Assembly (NCBI GenBank): GCA_030523385.1
Contig: JAUNIV010000179.1
Coordinates: 1 to 5,749 of the forward strand
Direction: 5' to 3'
Length of the DNA: 5,749 nt
DNA from: Bacteroidales bacterium
GTDB taxonomy: Bacteria; Bacteroidota; Bacteroidia; Bacteroidales; Bacteroidaceae
Shown here: positions 1 through 5,749 of the stretch, piece by piece
Layout of the letters: every line of letters begins with the position of its first letter
Position numbering within the stretch: position 1 is the first letter of the stretch
The notes under the pieces: model-generated
What the model was told of the DNA's origin: nothing
Seen by the model: only the letters and a program-made list of their open reading frames with translations
Databases searched by the model: none
Translations under genes and position numbers: made by a program

Positions 1-181
1 TGTACAGATAGGCTCGAATATCAAGTTGTATGAAACGAGAAACTGTGTGGTACACACTACGCAAGAAAAGAAAGTAGTGGTGCAAGGGTTGGATGGTTAT
101 ATCGTGGCCGAGAAGGATGATACATTGCTCATCTGCCGGCTGAGCGAGGAACAGCGCATCAAAGAGTTTTCGGAAGAATAA
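1..181 (+). CDS. manC: Probable mannose-1-phosphate guanylyltransferase, C-terminal fragment (5' end outside window)
   Basis: The frame starting at base 2 is open for 59 codons and ends at TAA (179-181), followed by further in-frame-independent stops in AT-rich sequence. The visible peptide includes VVVQGLDGYIVAEKDDTLLI and ends RIKEFSEE. This resembles the C-terminal end of Bacteroidetes mannose-1-phosphate guanylyltransferases, where a nucleotidyltransferase domain is followed by a short beta-rich tail. The enzyme makes GDP-mannose from mannose-1-phosphate and GTP in the cytoplasm. The catalytic domain is not in the window, so the call rests on the tail's resemblance and on context: GDP-mannose is the substrate of the next gene, gmd. 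The start and full length cannot be judged. Another sugar nucleotidyltransferase of the same fold is the main alternative. Confidence 0.75.
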   Translation, partial: VQIGSNIKLYETRNCVVHTTQEKKVVVQGLDGYIVAEKDDTLLICRLSEEQRIKEFSEE

Positions 182-197
182 TAATTATTATTTTTTT
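177..197 (+). other. AT-only palindrome followed by T-run at the manC 3' end (possible weak terminator)
   Basis: Bases 177-192 (AATAATAATTATTATT) are a perfect 16-base palindrome overlapping the stop codon, followed by an uninterrupted T-run to 197. With G-U pairs the stem could continue into the T-run. It has no GC pairs and no loop of its own, so a folded RNA stem would be weak. It could act as an inefficient terminator or simply be AT-rich intergenic sequence. Efficient termination is doubtful, because the downstream genes belong to the same pathway and have no clear promoter of their own. Confidence 0.25.
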
Positions 198-283
198 CTC
201 TGACTGACATTGTTGACTATCCATCGGATTGACTGATGGAATAGTTACCATAAATATTATGTATTACGATTATTAGTAAAAAG
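182..283 (+). other. manC-gmd intergenic gap, no convincing promoter
   Basis: This 102-base AT-rich gap was searched for the Bacteroides promoter pattern (-33 TTTG and -7 TAnnTTTG). No TTTG occurs in it, so no consensus promoter is visible. The bases just before the gmd ATG (TTAGTAAAAAG) are A-rich with no strong Shine-Dalgarno, which is usual for Bacteroidetes. The simplest reading is that gmd and fcl are co-transcribed with the upstream guanylyltransferase, but a divergent promoter cannot be excluded. Confidence 0.45.
220..240 (+). other. Small hairpin upstream of gmd
   Basis: Arms TCCATCGG (220-227) and CTGATGGA (233-240) pair over 8 positions, one of them a G-U pair, around the 5-base loop ATTGA. 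No T-run follows, so it is not a standard intrinsic terminator. It would sit in the gmd 5' leader, 43 bases before the ATG, if gmd is co-transcribed with manC. A role in RNA processing or stability is possible but unsupported. Confidence 0.35.
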
Positions 284-1366
284 ATGAAAAAGGTTGCTTT
301 AATTTCAGGTATTACAGGTCAGGACGGATCGTTCCTGGCAGAGTTTTTGATAGAGAAAGGATATGAAGTGCATGGCATATTGCGCCGTTCTTCTTCATTC
401 AATACGGGGCGTATCGAGCATCTTTATTTGGATGAATGGGTGCGAGACATGCAGAAGACGCGTCTGGTGAACTTGCATTGGGGAGACATGACCGACAGTA
501 GTTCTTTGATACGTATCATTCAGTCCGTACAGCCCGATGAAATATACAACCTGGCCGCTCAGAGCCACGTGAAGGTAAGTTTTGACGTGCCCGAATATAC
601 CGCTGAGGCCGATGCCATAGGCACTTTGCGCATGCTGGAGGCTGTGCGTATATTGGGATTGGAGAAGAAAACCAAAATCTATCAGGCTTCCACTTCCGAA
701 CTTTTCGGACTGGTGCAGGAAGTTCCGCAGAAGGAGACAACGCCTTTCTATCCGCGTTCTCCGTATGGCGTGGCCAAGCAATATGGTTTTTGGATTACCA
801 AGAACTATCGCGAAAGCTATGGCATGTTTGCCGTAAACGGTATTCTGTTCAATCACGAGAGCGAACGTCGCGGCGAGAACTTCGTAACCCGTAAGATAAC
901 TTTGGCAGCAGCGCGCATAGCACAGGGCTTCCAAGACAAACTTTATTTGGGTAACCTTAATTCGTTGCGCGACTGGGGATATGCCAAAGACTATGTGGAG
1001 TGCATGTGGCTCATCCTGCAACACGAGACGCCCGAAGACTTTGTCATAGCTACCGGCGAGTATCACACCGTGCGCGAATTTTGTACGTTGGCTTTCCATG
1101 AAGTGGGCATCGAACTGCGTTGGGAAGGCGAAGGCGTCAATGAAAAAGGTATCGACATAGCCACAGGACGCGAATTGGTGGCTGTAGATCCGAAGTATTT
1201 CCGTCCGGCAGAAGTGGAACAGTTGTTGGGTGACCCCACTAAAGCTAAGACTCTTTTGGGATGGAACCCGCGCAAGACTTCTTTCCCCGAACTGGTGAAA
1301 ATCATGGTGAAGCATGACATGAAGTTTGTGAAGAAACTCTATCTGAAAGCTCAGGTAACGGAATGA
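284..1366 (+). CDS. gmd: GDP-mannose 4,6-dehydratase
   Basis: This 360-residue cytoplasmic enzyme of the extended short-chain dehydrogenase/reductase (SDR) superfamily converts GDP-D-mannose to GDP-4-keto-6-deoxy-D-mannose with bound NADP(H). The Rossmann nucleotide motif GITGQDG is at residues 9-15, and an Arg pair at 34-35 (LRRSS) fits NADP binding. The catalytic residues are visible: Thr137 and Glu139 in STSELFG (136-142), and Tyr161/Lys165 in the YxxxK motif (YGVAK). Family signatures NHESERRGENFVTRKI (190-205) and GNLNSLRDWGYAKDYVE (223-239) are intact. Length is normal for bacterial GMD (about 345-375). The ATG at 284 puts the Rossmann motif at the expected distance from the N-terminus. 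Its TGA (1364-1366) overlaps the fcl start. The product is the substrate of Fcl, so the pair forms the core of GDP-fucose synthesis. Nothing is truncated or missing. Confidence 0.97.
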   Translation: MKKVALISGITGQDGSFLAEFLIEKGYEVHGILRRSSSFNTGRIEHLYLDEWVRDMQKTRLVNLHWGDMTDSSSLIRIIQSVQPDEIYNLAAQSHVKVSFDVPEYTAEADAIGTLRMLEAVRILGLEKKTKIYQASTSELFGLVQEVPQKETTPFYPRSPYGVAKQYGFWITKNYRESYGMFAVNGILFNHESERRGENFVTRKITLAAARIAQGFQDKLYLGNLNSLRDWGYAKDYVECMWLILQHETPEDFVIATGEYHTVREFCTLAFHEVGIELRWEGEGVNEKGIDIATGRELVAVDPKYFRPAEVEQLLGDPTKAKTLLGWNPRKTSFPELVKIMVKHDMKFVKKLYLKAQVTE

Positions 1367-2469
1367 TGGAAAAGACAGCTAAGATATATGTGGCAGGACA
1401 TCACGGATTGGTGGGTTCTGCCATTTGGAATAATTTGCAGCAGAAAGGTTATACGAATCTGGTAGGTCGTTCGCATCGCGAACTGGATTTGCTGGACGGA
1501 CAGGCCGTAAAGAAATTCTTTGATGAAGAACAACCCGAATATGTGATACTGGCCGCTGCCCATGTGGGCGGCATCATGGCCAACAGTCTTTATCGGGCCG
1601 ATTTCATTTATCAGAACCTCCAGATTCAGCAGAATGTGATAGGAGAGAGCTTCCGTCACGGAGTGAAGAAACTGCTCTTTTTGGGTAGCACTTGTATTTA
1701 TCCGCGCGACGCGCAGCAACCCATGAAAGAAGAAGTGCTGCTGACTTCTCCGCTGGAATACACCAACGAGCCATATGCCATAGCGAAGATTGCCGGACTG
1801 AAGATGTGTGAGAGCTTCAACTTGCAGTATGGCACGAACTACATAGCCGTAATGCCTACCAACCTTTATGGTCCGAACGACAACTTCCATTTGGAAAACA
1901 GCCACGTATTGCCGGCCATGATTCGCAAGATTCATTTGGGCAAATGCCTACATGAAGGAGATTGGGAAGCCGTGCGGAAGGACATGGATCTTCGTCCGGT
2001 GGAAGGCGTGAGCGGCGCTCAGACGAATGAGGAGATTCTGTCAGTCTTGAAGAAATACGGCATTACGGAACAGGAAGTGATTCTTTGGGGTACCGGAAAA
2101 CCTTTACGCGAGTTCTTGTGGAGCGAAGAGATGGCCGACGCCAGTGTGTATGTGATGGAACATGTGGATTTCAAAGATACATATACCGAAGGTGCAAGAG
2201 ACATCCGCAACTGCCATATTAACATAGGTACAGGCAAGGAAATTACGATTGGCCGGTTGGCGGAACTGATTGTTGCTGAGGTAGGTTATCGTGGAAAATT
2301 GTCTTTCGATGCAACGAAGCCCGACGGGACAATGCGGAAACTGACGGATGTGAGCAAGCTGCATGCATTGGGGTGGCATCATCGTATCGACATAGAAGAA
2401 GGGGTACACAAAATGTATCAATGGTATTTGGGCTGCGACACATTATCCTCAGTGTCGAGTCATCGTTAG
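1363..2469 (+). CDS. fcl: GDP-L-fucose synthase (GDP-4-keto-6-deoxymannose 3,5-epimerase-4-reductase), long form
   Basis: This 368-residue cytoplasmic extended-SDR enzyme performs the NADPH-dependent 3,5-epimerisation and 4-reduction that yields GDP-L-fucose. The nucleotide motif GHHGLVG is at residues 12-18. The expected active-site residues are all present: Ser109 and Cys111 (GSTCIYP), Tyr138/Lys142 (YAIAK) and His181 (NSHVLP). Each sits two positions after its E. coli counterpart. WGTGKPLREFL (242-252) is another family signature. The protein is longer than the E. coli enzyme (321 aa) because of an insertion of about 35 residues between His181 and WGTG (roughly 195-237), as I recall for Bacteroidetes homologues, and a short extra C-terminal tail after QWYLG. 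Two adjacent ATGs (1363 and 1366) overlap the gmd stop, giving a 4-base or 1-base overlap. Either could be the start, and both imply translational coupling. The stop TAG is followed at once by TAA. Confidence 0.96.
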   Translation: MMEKTAKIYVAGHHGLVGSAIWNNLQQKGYTNLVGRSHRELDLLDGQAVKKFFDEEQPEYVILAAAHVGGIMANSLYRADFIYQNLQIQQNVIGESFRHGVKKLLFLGSTCIYPRDAQQPMKEEVLLTSPLEYTNEPYAIAKIAGLKMCESFNLQYGTNYIAVMPTNLYGPNDNFHLENSHVLPAMIRKIHLGKCLHEGDWEAVRKDMDLRPVEGVSGAQTNEEILSVLKKYGITEQEVILWGTGKPLREFLWSEEMADASVYVMEHVDFKDTYTEGARDIRNCHINIGTGKEITIGRLAELIVAEVGYRGKLSFDATKPDGTMRKLTDVSKLHALGWHHRIDIEEGVHKMYQWYLGCDTLSSVSSHR

Positions 2470-2534
2470 TAATCGTCACGCGTTGTCGTTACTAATCGTT
2501 CAACATCATCATTACTAATCGTACAGCTCCATCG
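2443..2534 (+). repeat. Degenerate tandem repeat with 23-base period across the fcl 3' end
   Basis: The 11-base core TTASTAATCGT occurs three times at exactly 23-base spacing: 2466-2476 (TTAGTAATCGT), 2489-2499 and 2512-2522 (both TTACTAATCGT). Each unit ends in a variant of CATCG or TGTCG. By hand alignment, units 2 and 3 agree at 18 of 23 positions and units 1 and 2 at 14 of 23. A possible fourth, much more degenerate unit (2443-2465) agrees with unit 1 at 12 of 23 and lies inside the fcl coding sequence. The first core contains the fcl stop codon. TTASTAA is a palindrome apart from its central base, and the copy with G can pair with the copies with C. Function is unknown: it may be a minisatellite remnant, a set of protein sites or an RNA element. 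Confidence 0.6.
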
Positions 2535-2547
2535 TCCTGATGGTGCT
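2525..2547 (+). other. Hairpin between fcl repeat and terminator
   Basis: Bases 2525-2533 and 2539-2547 form AGC/GCT and CCATC/GATGG pairs separated by one T-T mismatch, with loop GTCCT. The upstream arm overlaps the last unit of the 23-base repeat. No T-run follows directly. In the fcl transcript it would stack next to the terminator stem and could affect 3' end stability. Role is inference only. Confidence 0.35.
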
Positions 2548-2555
2548 TCAAAACA

Positions 2556-2592
2556 AAAAAAGGGGCGGATCTATGAAATCCGCCCCTTTTTT
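2556..2592. terminator. Bidirectional rho-independent terminator between convergent genes
   Basis: A perfect 9-base-pair GC-rich stem, GGGGCGGAT (2562-2570) with ATCCGCCCC (2578-2586), encloses the 7-base loop CTATGAA. It is flanked by an A-run (from 2554) on the left and a T-run (2587-2592) on the right, so the stem extends by six A-T pairs. Read on the + strand it gives a U-tract after the stem for the manC-gmd-fcl transcript; on the - strand the A-run gives the U-tract for the protease transcript. It starts 87 bases after the fcl stop and ends 12 bases beyond the protease stop, as expected for a shared terminator. Confidence 0.93.
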
Positions 2593-2604
2593 GATTATTA
2601 GTCT

Positions 2605-5600
2605 TTACTTATTTCCAATCGTCTTCAGCATCTCCTGCACGGCTGCTTCCAGTTGTTGGTCTTCGCCTTGCAGGCTCTTTTCGGGCGCATTGTAAACCTC
2701 AATGTCCGGAGAGAGCTGATGGTTTTCGGCATATTGTCCGCGCATATCCATGCATCCCACCTGCGGAATACCGAATACTATGGTCGGGTCAATCTGCGTT
2801 TCCCACCATACGGCAGTCATGGTGCCCGGCACCGGCGTACCAATCAGCTTGCCGATTTTCAATTCCTTATATACCCACGGGAAACCGTGTGCGTTGCTGT
2901 AATTGTCTTCACACATCAATACACAAGAGGGCTTGAGCCATTTGTTGAACGGGTCACTGCCGATGTATTGTCCGCGAGGCATGAATCGCTGATATTCTTT
3001 TCCGCTCAGCAGAGTGGCTAAGTCATCGTGCAGCCATCCGCCTCCGTTGTGGCGTGTATCTACGATGACAGCTTCCTTGTTGCGGCATCTGCCCAACAGT
3101 TCGCTATATACTTCGCGGAAACTCTGGCTGTCCATGCCCTTCACATGCACGTAACCCACACGTCCTTCAGAGAGTTTATCTACGGTCTGGCGGCAGCGTT
3201 CTACCCACCGTTTGTACAGCAATGTGCTCTGTTCGCCTGTGCTGATAGCCTTGACCGTCACGTCAAAACGCTTGCCGGTGGCCGGGTTATACATGGCCAG
3301 CAATACCTTGCGTCCGGCCTTGCCTTCCAACAGCGGGAAGTAATCCTGTCCTTTCACAATGGGCTGTCCGTCTATCTTCTCGATGATGCAACCGGGCGTA
3401 ACGTCCGTTTTCTTCACGGCAAACGGGCCTTTGGCCAATATCTCCTTTATCTTCAGTCCGTCGCCATCGTAGGTTTCGTCATAGAATACGCCCAATGCGG
3501 CAGTAGAGAGTGTGGCTCCGGGAGCATAATAACGTGCTCCGGTGTGCGAGCCGTTCAGTTCGCCCAACATTTCGCTCAGCAATTCCTGGAAGTCATAATT
3601 GTTGTTGATGTAGGGCAGGAAGCGTGCGTAGGCTTCACGGTAGCCTTTCCAGTCGGTGCCGTGCAGGTCGGGCACGTAGAATTTGTCTTCCACCTGCTGC
3701 CATACGTGGTCAAATATGTACTGACGCTCTTCGTAGGGCTGATAGTTGAAGAAAGCCTCGAAATCTACCGACTTTGTATCGCCGCCGCTTACGGTTACTT
3801 TCTTGATACCACCGCCGCTACACAGGAAAAGGTGCTCGCCTTCTTTGTCGGGCAGAAGGGAACCTCCGCCTACGCTTTTCAATACGATTTTCGTCTTGTT
3901 TTCCTTCAGGTCATGTTCCCACAGGTCATATCCGCTCTCGAAGGCAGCCTGGTAATACAGCTTATCGCCTTTCGGGGTGAGTACGGCATCGCCCAAACGT
4001 GAAGAGTTGACGGTGAGGCGTATCACGCGATCCTTGCAATTCTCCAAATCAAAGGTCAAAGGCTTTACTTCCTTTTTCTCTTCATCCTTTTTGGCATCTT
4101 TCTTTTTGTCTTTCTTGTCGGCCTTGTCAGCGTCTTTTTCCTTATCCTTATCTTTCTTTTCAGCTTCTTCTACCAAAGCCAGTTCTTCCTTGCTCATGCG
4201 GAAGCGGTCGTAGGCATCGAGGTCAAAGAACATGATGTAGATGTCTGATTCGGCTCCCCAACTGCCGTGGCTGCGGTATCCTGCACGGTCGCTTTCCCAA
4301 ATCATGGCCTTTCCGTCCAATACCCATTTGGCATACGTGTCGGTATATCCGCTTTCGGTCAGATTGTGTATTTCGCCGTTGCCCGATGCATTGACCAGTG
4401 CCACGTCTTTGTTGTTCCATCCGCCTATACCTATATAATTAGTCAGAATCCATTTACTGTCCGGACTCCACTGATACCATTGGTCGCCGTCGCTGTAAGA
4501 ATACTCATACTTGCCGTCCATGACAGTACGCACAGCTTTGGTGGCCAAATTTAAGACACGTATGGTGGTGCGGTTCTCCAGGAAAGCCACTTCCTTGCCG
4601 TCGGGGCTGTATTGGGGTTGGAAAGAGGTGACATCCGAATTTGTCAGTCTTTCTTCTTTCAGTCCGGTGGCGTAGGCAAACTGTTTTTCTTCCTTGTTTG
4701 TCAGGCTGGTCTGGTAGATCTGCCACAATCCGTTTCTTTCAGAAGCATATACAAGGCTTCGCCCATCGGGTGAGAACTCTATGCCTCTTTCCTGCTGCGG
4801 CGTGTTGGTGATTTGCTTGGTAGTCTTGTATTCTACCGATGTGACATAAATATCGCCCCGCAGGATGAAAGCCACTTCTTTGGCATCGGGCGAGAGGGCA
4901 ATCTCTCTGGCTCCGCTGCTTCTGATTTGGCGTATCAGGTCTTTATCGTTCTTGTCCGTGATGATGGAAATGTTTACTTTCTTAGGTTCTGCTCCTTCGC
5001 TCACGGTGTATATTTCGCCGTCATAGCCGTAGCACAGCGTTCCGTTGGAAGCAGCGGTGAGGAAGCGCACCGGATGTTTGGTGTGATGGGTAATCTGTTG
5101 GGAAGAGTTGCCGTCTATGTCCCGTTTGAATATGTTGAACGAACCCTTCTCTTCGCTCAGGTAATAGAACGAACGGTTGTCCGGTGCCCATACCGGAGTG
5201 CGGTCTTCACCATTGAATCCGGTCAGCTTCCGGTAAGCATGGTTTCCGTTTTCGCCTAACGAACAAAGCCAGATGTCTCGTGTGATGGAAGACGTGTGGT
5301 GCTTGCGCCAGGCATCTTCATATCCTTTCCGGTCATGATAGAGCAAAGCATTGCCCGCTGCATTCACGCTGATGTCTTCCATCGGCATGGACGAGAATAG
5401 GGTGGGGCGTCCGCCTTCCGTACTGACTTCATACACTTGAGGGAATTGTCCCGAAGGGAATTGCACGTCTTCGGCCGAAGGCATGACATTGGCCTGAAAC
5501 AGGATGTGCCCGTTGTCTTTGTAGGCCAGCGGAGTTTCGTTGCCCGAGTGTGTGGTGAGTCGGAGAGGGGTGCCTCCTTCTTTGCTTACCTCATAAATGT

Positions 5601-5749
5601 CCATACTGCCCATACGGTCTGAAGCAAAAGCTATCTTCTTTCCGTCCGGACTCCATACGGGATGGGTGTCGTGTGCGGGATTGGTCGTGATTTGGGTAGC
5701 TTTCCCACCGGTGGCAGGCACTGTGTAAATATCACCCTTGTAGGTGAAT
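2605..5749 (-). CDS. Tricorn-protease-like S41 family peptidase with beta-propeller and PDZ domains (N-terminus outside window)
   Basis: The frame is open from the right edge to TAA (2605-2607), giving 1047 complete codons; the 5' end is missing. Residues below count from the Val at 5721-5719. Beta-propeller PD40/TolB-like repeats run through about 1-640, for example VWSPDGKKIAFASD (22-35), EFSPDGRSLVYASE (315-328), YSPDGKEVAFLE (371-382) and WSPDSKWIL (418-426). A Lys/Asp/Glu-rich linker occupies 518-553. A tricorn C1-like helical domain follows (about 657-732) with ELNGSHTGAR at 721-730, whose His726 corresponds to the catalytic His of tricorn. A PDZ-like domain covers about 740-826. The S41 C-terminal domain holds VDTRHNGGGW (887-896), probable nucleophile Ser942 in NYSNAHGFP, and AENHQLSPDIEV (998-1009) with probable catalytic Glu999. 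Tricorn-family enzymes are serine proteases that cleave peptides fed through the propeller. A periplasmic location is likely for Bacteroidetes homologues, but the signal peptide would lie outside the window. The substrate is unknown. It is monocistronic in view and convergent with fcl, with no functional link to fucose synthesis evident. Confidence 0.92.
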   Translation of the reverse strand, partial: FTYKGDIYTVPATGGKATQITTNPAHDTHPVWSPDGKKIAFASDRMGSMDIYEVSKEGGTPLRLTTHSGNETPLAYKDNGHILFQANVMPSAEDVQFPSGQFPQVYEVSTEGGRPTLFSSMPMEDISVNAAGNALLYHDRKGYEDAWRKHHTSSITRDIWLCSLGENGNHAYRKLTGFNGEDRTPVWAPDNRSFYYLSEEKGSFNIFKRDIDGNSSQQITHHTKHPVRFLTAASNGTLCYGYDGEIYTVSEGAEPKKVNISIITDKNDKDLIRQIRSSGAREIALSPDAKEVAFILRGDIYVTSVEYKTTKQITNTPQQERGIEFSPDGRSLVYASERNGLWQIYQTSLTNKEEKQFAYATGLKEERLTNSDVTSFQPQYSPDGKEVAFLENRTTIRVLNLATKAVRTVMDGKYEYSYSDGDQWYQWSPDSKWILTNYIGIGGWNNKDVALVNASGNGEIHNLTESGYTDTYAKWVLDGKAMIWESDRAGYRSHGSWGAESDIYIMFFDLDAYDRFRMSKEELALVEEAEKKDKDKEKDADKADKKDKKKDAKKDEEKKEVKPLTFDLENCKDRVIRLTVNSSRLGDAVLTPKGDKLYYQAAFESGYDLWEHDLKENKTKIVLKSVGGGSLLPDKEGEHLFLCSGGGIKKVTVSGGDTKSVDFEAFFNYQPYEERQYIFDHVWQQVEDKFYVPDLHGTDWKGYREAYARFLPYINNNYDFQELLSEMLGELNGSHTGARYYAPGATLSTAALGVFYDETYDGDGLKIKEILAKGPFAVKKTDVTPGCIIEKIDGQPIVKGQDYFPLLEGKAGRKVLLAMYNPATGKRFDVTVKAISTGEQSTLLYKRWVERCRQTVDKLSEGRVGYVHVKGMDSQSFREVYSELLGRCRNKEAVIVDTRHNGGGWLHDDLATLLSGKEYQRFMPRGQYIGSDPFNKWLKPSCVLMCEDNYSNAHGFPWVYKELKIGKLIGTPVPGTMTAVWWETQIDPTIVFGIPQVGCMDMRGQYAENHQLSPDIEVYNAPEKSLQGEDQQLEAAVQEMLKTIGNK
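4063..4170 (-). repeat. Low-complexity Lys/Asp/Glu-rich linker within the tricorn-like protease
   Basis: About 36 codons encode almost only Lys, Asp, Glu and Ala (repeating KKDKDKEKD- and DKKDKKKD-like stretches, ending in EEKKEVKP). On the + strand this appears as a T/C-rich tract of CTT, GTC, TTT and TTC triplets. It lies between a propeller segment ending in DAYDRFRMSKEELALV and a segment starting PLTFDLENCKDRVIRL, so it is a flexible charged insertion between propeller regions and not part of the fold. Such repetitive codons are prone to length change. Confidence 0.85.

Noticed and set aside
268..277. GATTATTAGT shared between the gmd upstream region and 2593-2602
   Set aside because: It is a single 10-base AT-rich match at sites with different roles (leader and protease 3' end). 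Chance is the simplest explanation.
395..1315. 306-residue open frame on the - strand opposite gmd
   Set aside because: It lies entirely antisense to an intact gmd with all its catalytic motifs, and its translation has no recognisable domain. It is a codon-bias shadow.
1351..1935. 194-residue open frame on the - strand opposite fcl
   Set aside because: It is antisense to well-conserved Fcl sequence, has no recognisable motif and has no promoter or terminator of its own.
2466..2534. CRISPR array from the evenly spaced 11-base cores
   Set aside because: The repeats are far too short and the whole period is only 23 bases with similar units, so there are no repeat/spacer units of CRISPR size and no cas genes in view.
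3028..4002. 324-residue open frame on the + strand opposite the protease
   Set aside because: It is antisense to the C1, PDZ and S41 domains of the protease, and its hydrophobic composition is the expected shadow of that coding strand. No family was recognised.
3977..4213. + strand frame with a Ser/Phe-rich, membrane-like stretch
   Set aside because: The Ser/Phe/Leu run is the reverse complement of the Lys/Asp/Glu-rich linker codons, not a real membrane protein.
5719..5721. GTG as the start codon of the protease
   Set aside because: The frame stays open for nine more codons to the window edge (FTYKGDIYT), continuing a propeller strand, so the GTG is an internal Val and the true start is outside.

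Overview
The window looks like chromosomal DNA from a Bacteroidales bacterium (Bacteroides, Phocaeicola or a close relative). The evidence is protein similarity recognised by eye (a Bacteroides-type GMD, a long-form GDP-fucose synthase and a very large tricorn-like S41 protease), moderate base composition, and A-rich gene starts without a strong Shine-Dalgarno sequence. No database search was possible, so the genus is inference.

Left part (1-2469, + strand): three genes in the same direction form the de novo GDP-L-fucose route. The first 181 bases are the 3' end of a probable mannose-1-phosphate guanylyltransferase (makes GDP-mannose). After a 102-base gap comes a complete gmd (GDP-mannose 4,6-dehydratase). 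It overlaps a complete fcl (GDP-L-fucose synthase, also called wcaG) at an ATGATG start/stop junction, which suggests translational coupling. Together they would convert mannose-1-phosphate to GDP-mannose, then GDP-4-keto-6-deoxymannose, then GDP-L-fucose. In Bacteroides this donor is used to fucosylate capsule and surface glycoproteins.

Middle (2443-2604): the end of fcl and the sequence after it hold a degenerate 23-base-period tandem repeat (three clear copies of an 11-base core), a small hairpin and a strong bidirectional rho-independent terminator. The terminator separates the convergent transcription units.

Right part (2605-5749, - strand): one very large gene fills the rest of the window and runs off the right edge. 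It encodes a tricorn-protease-like S41 peptidase with N-terminal PD40/TolB-like beta-propeller repeats, a Lys/Asp/Glu-rich linker, a tricorn C1 domain, a PDZ domain and a C-terminal S41 catalytic domain. Its promoter and N-terminus, including any signal peptide, lie outside the window.

All coding space is explained by recognisable families. I see no mobile element, RNA gene, CRISPR array or clearly new system. The least explained sequence is the 23-base repeat at the fcl 3' end.
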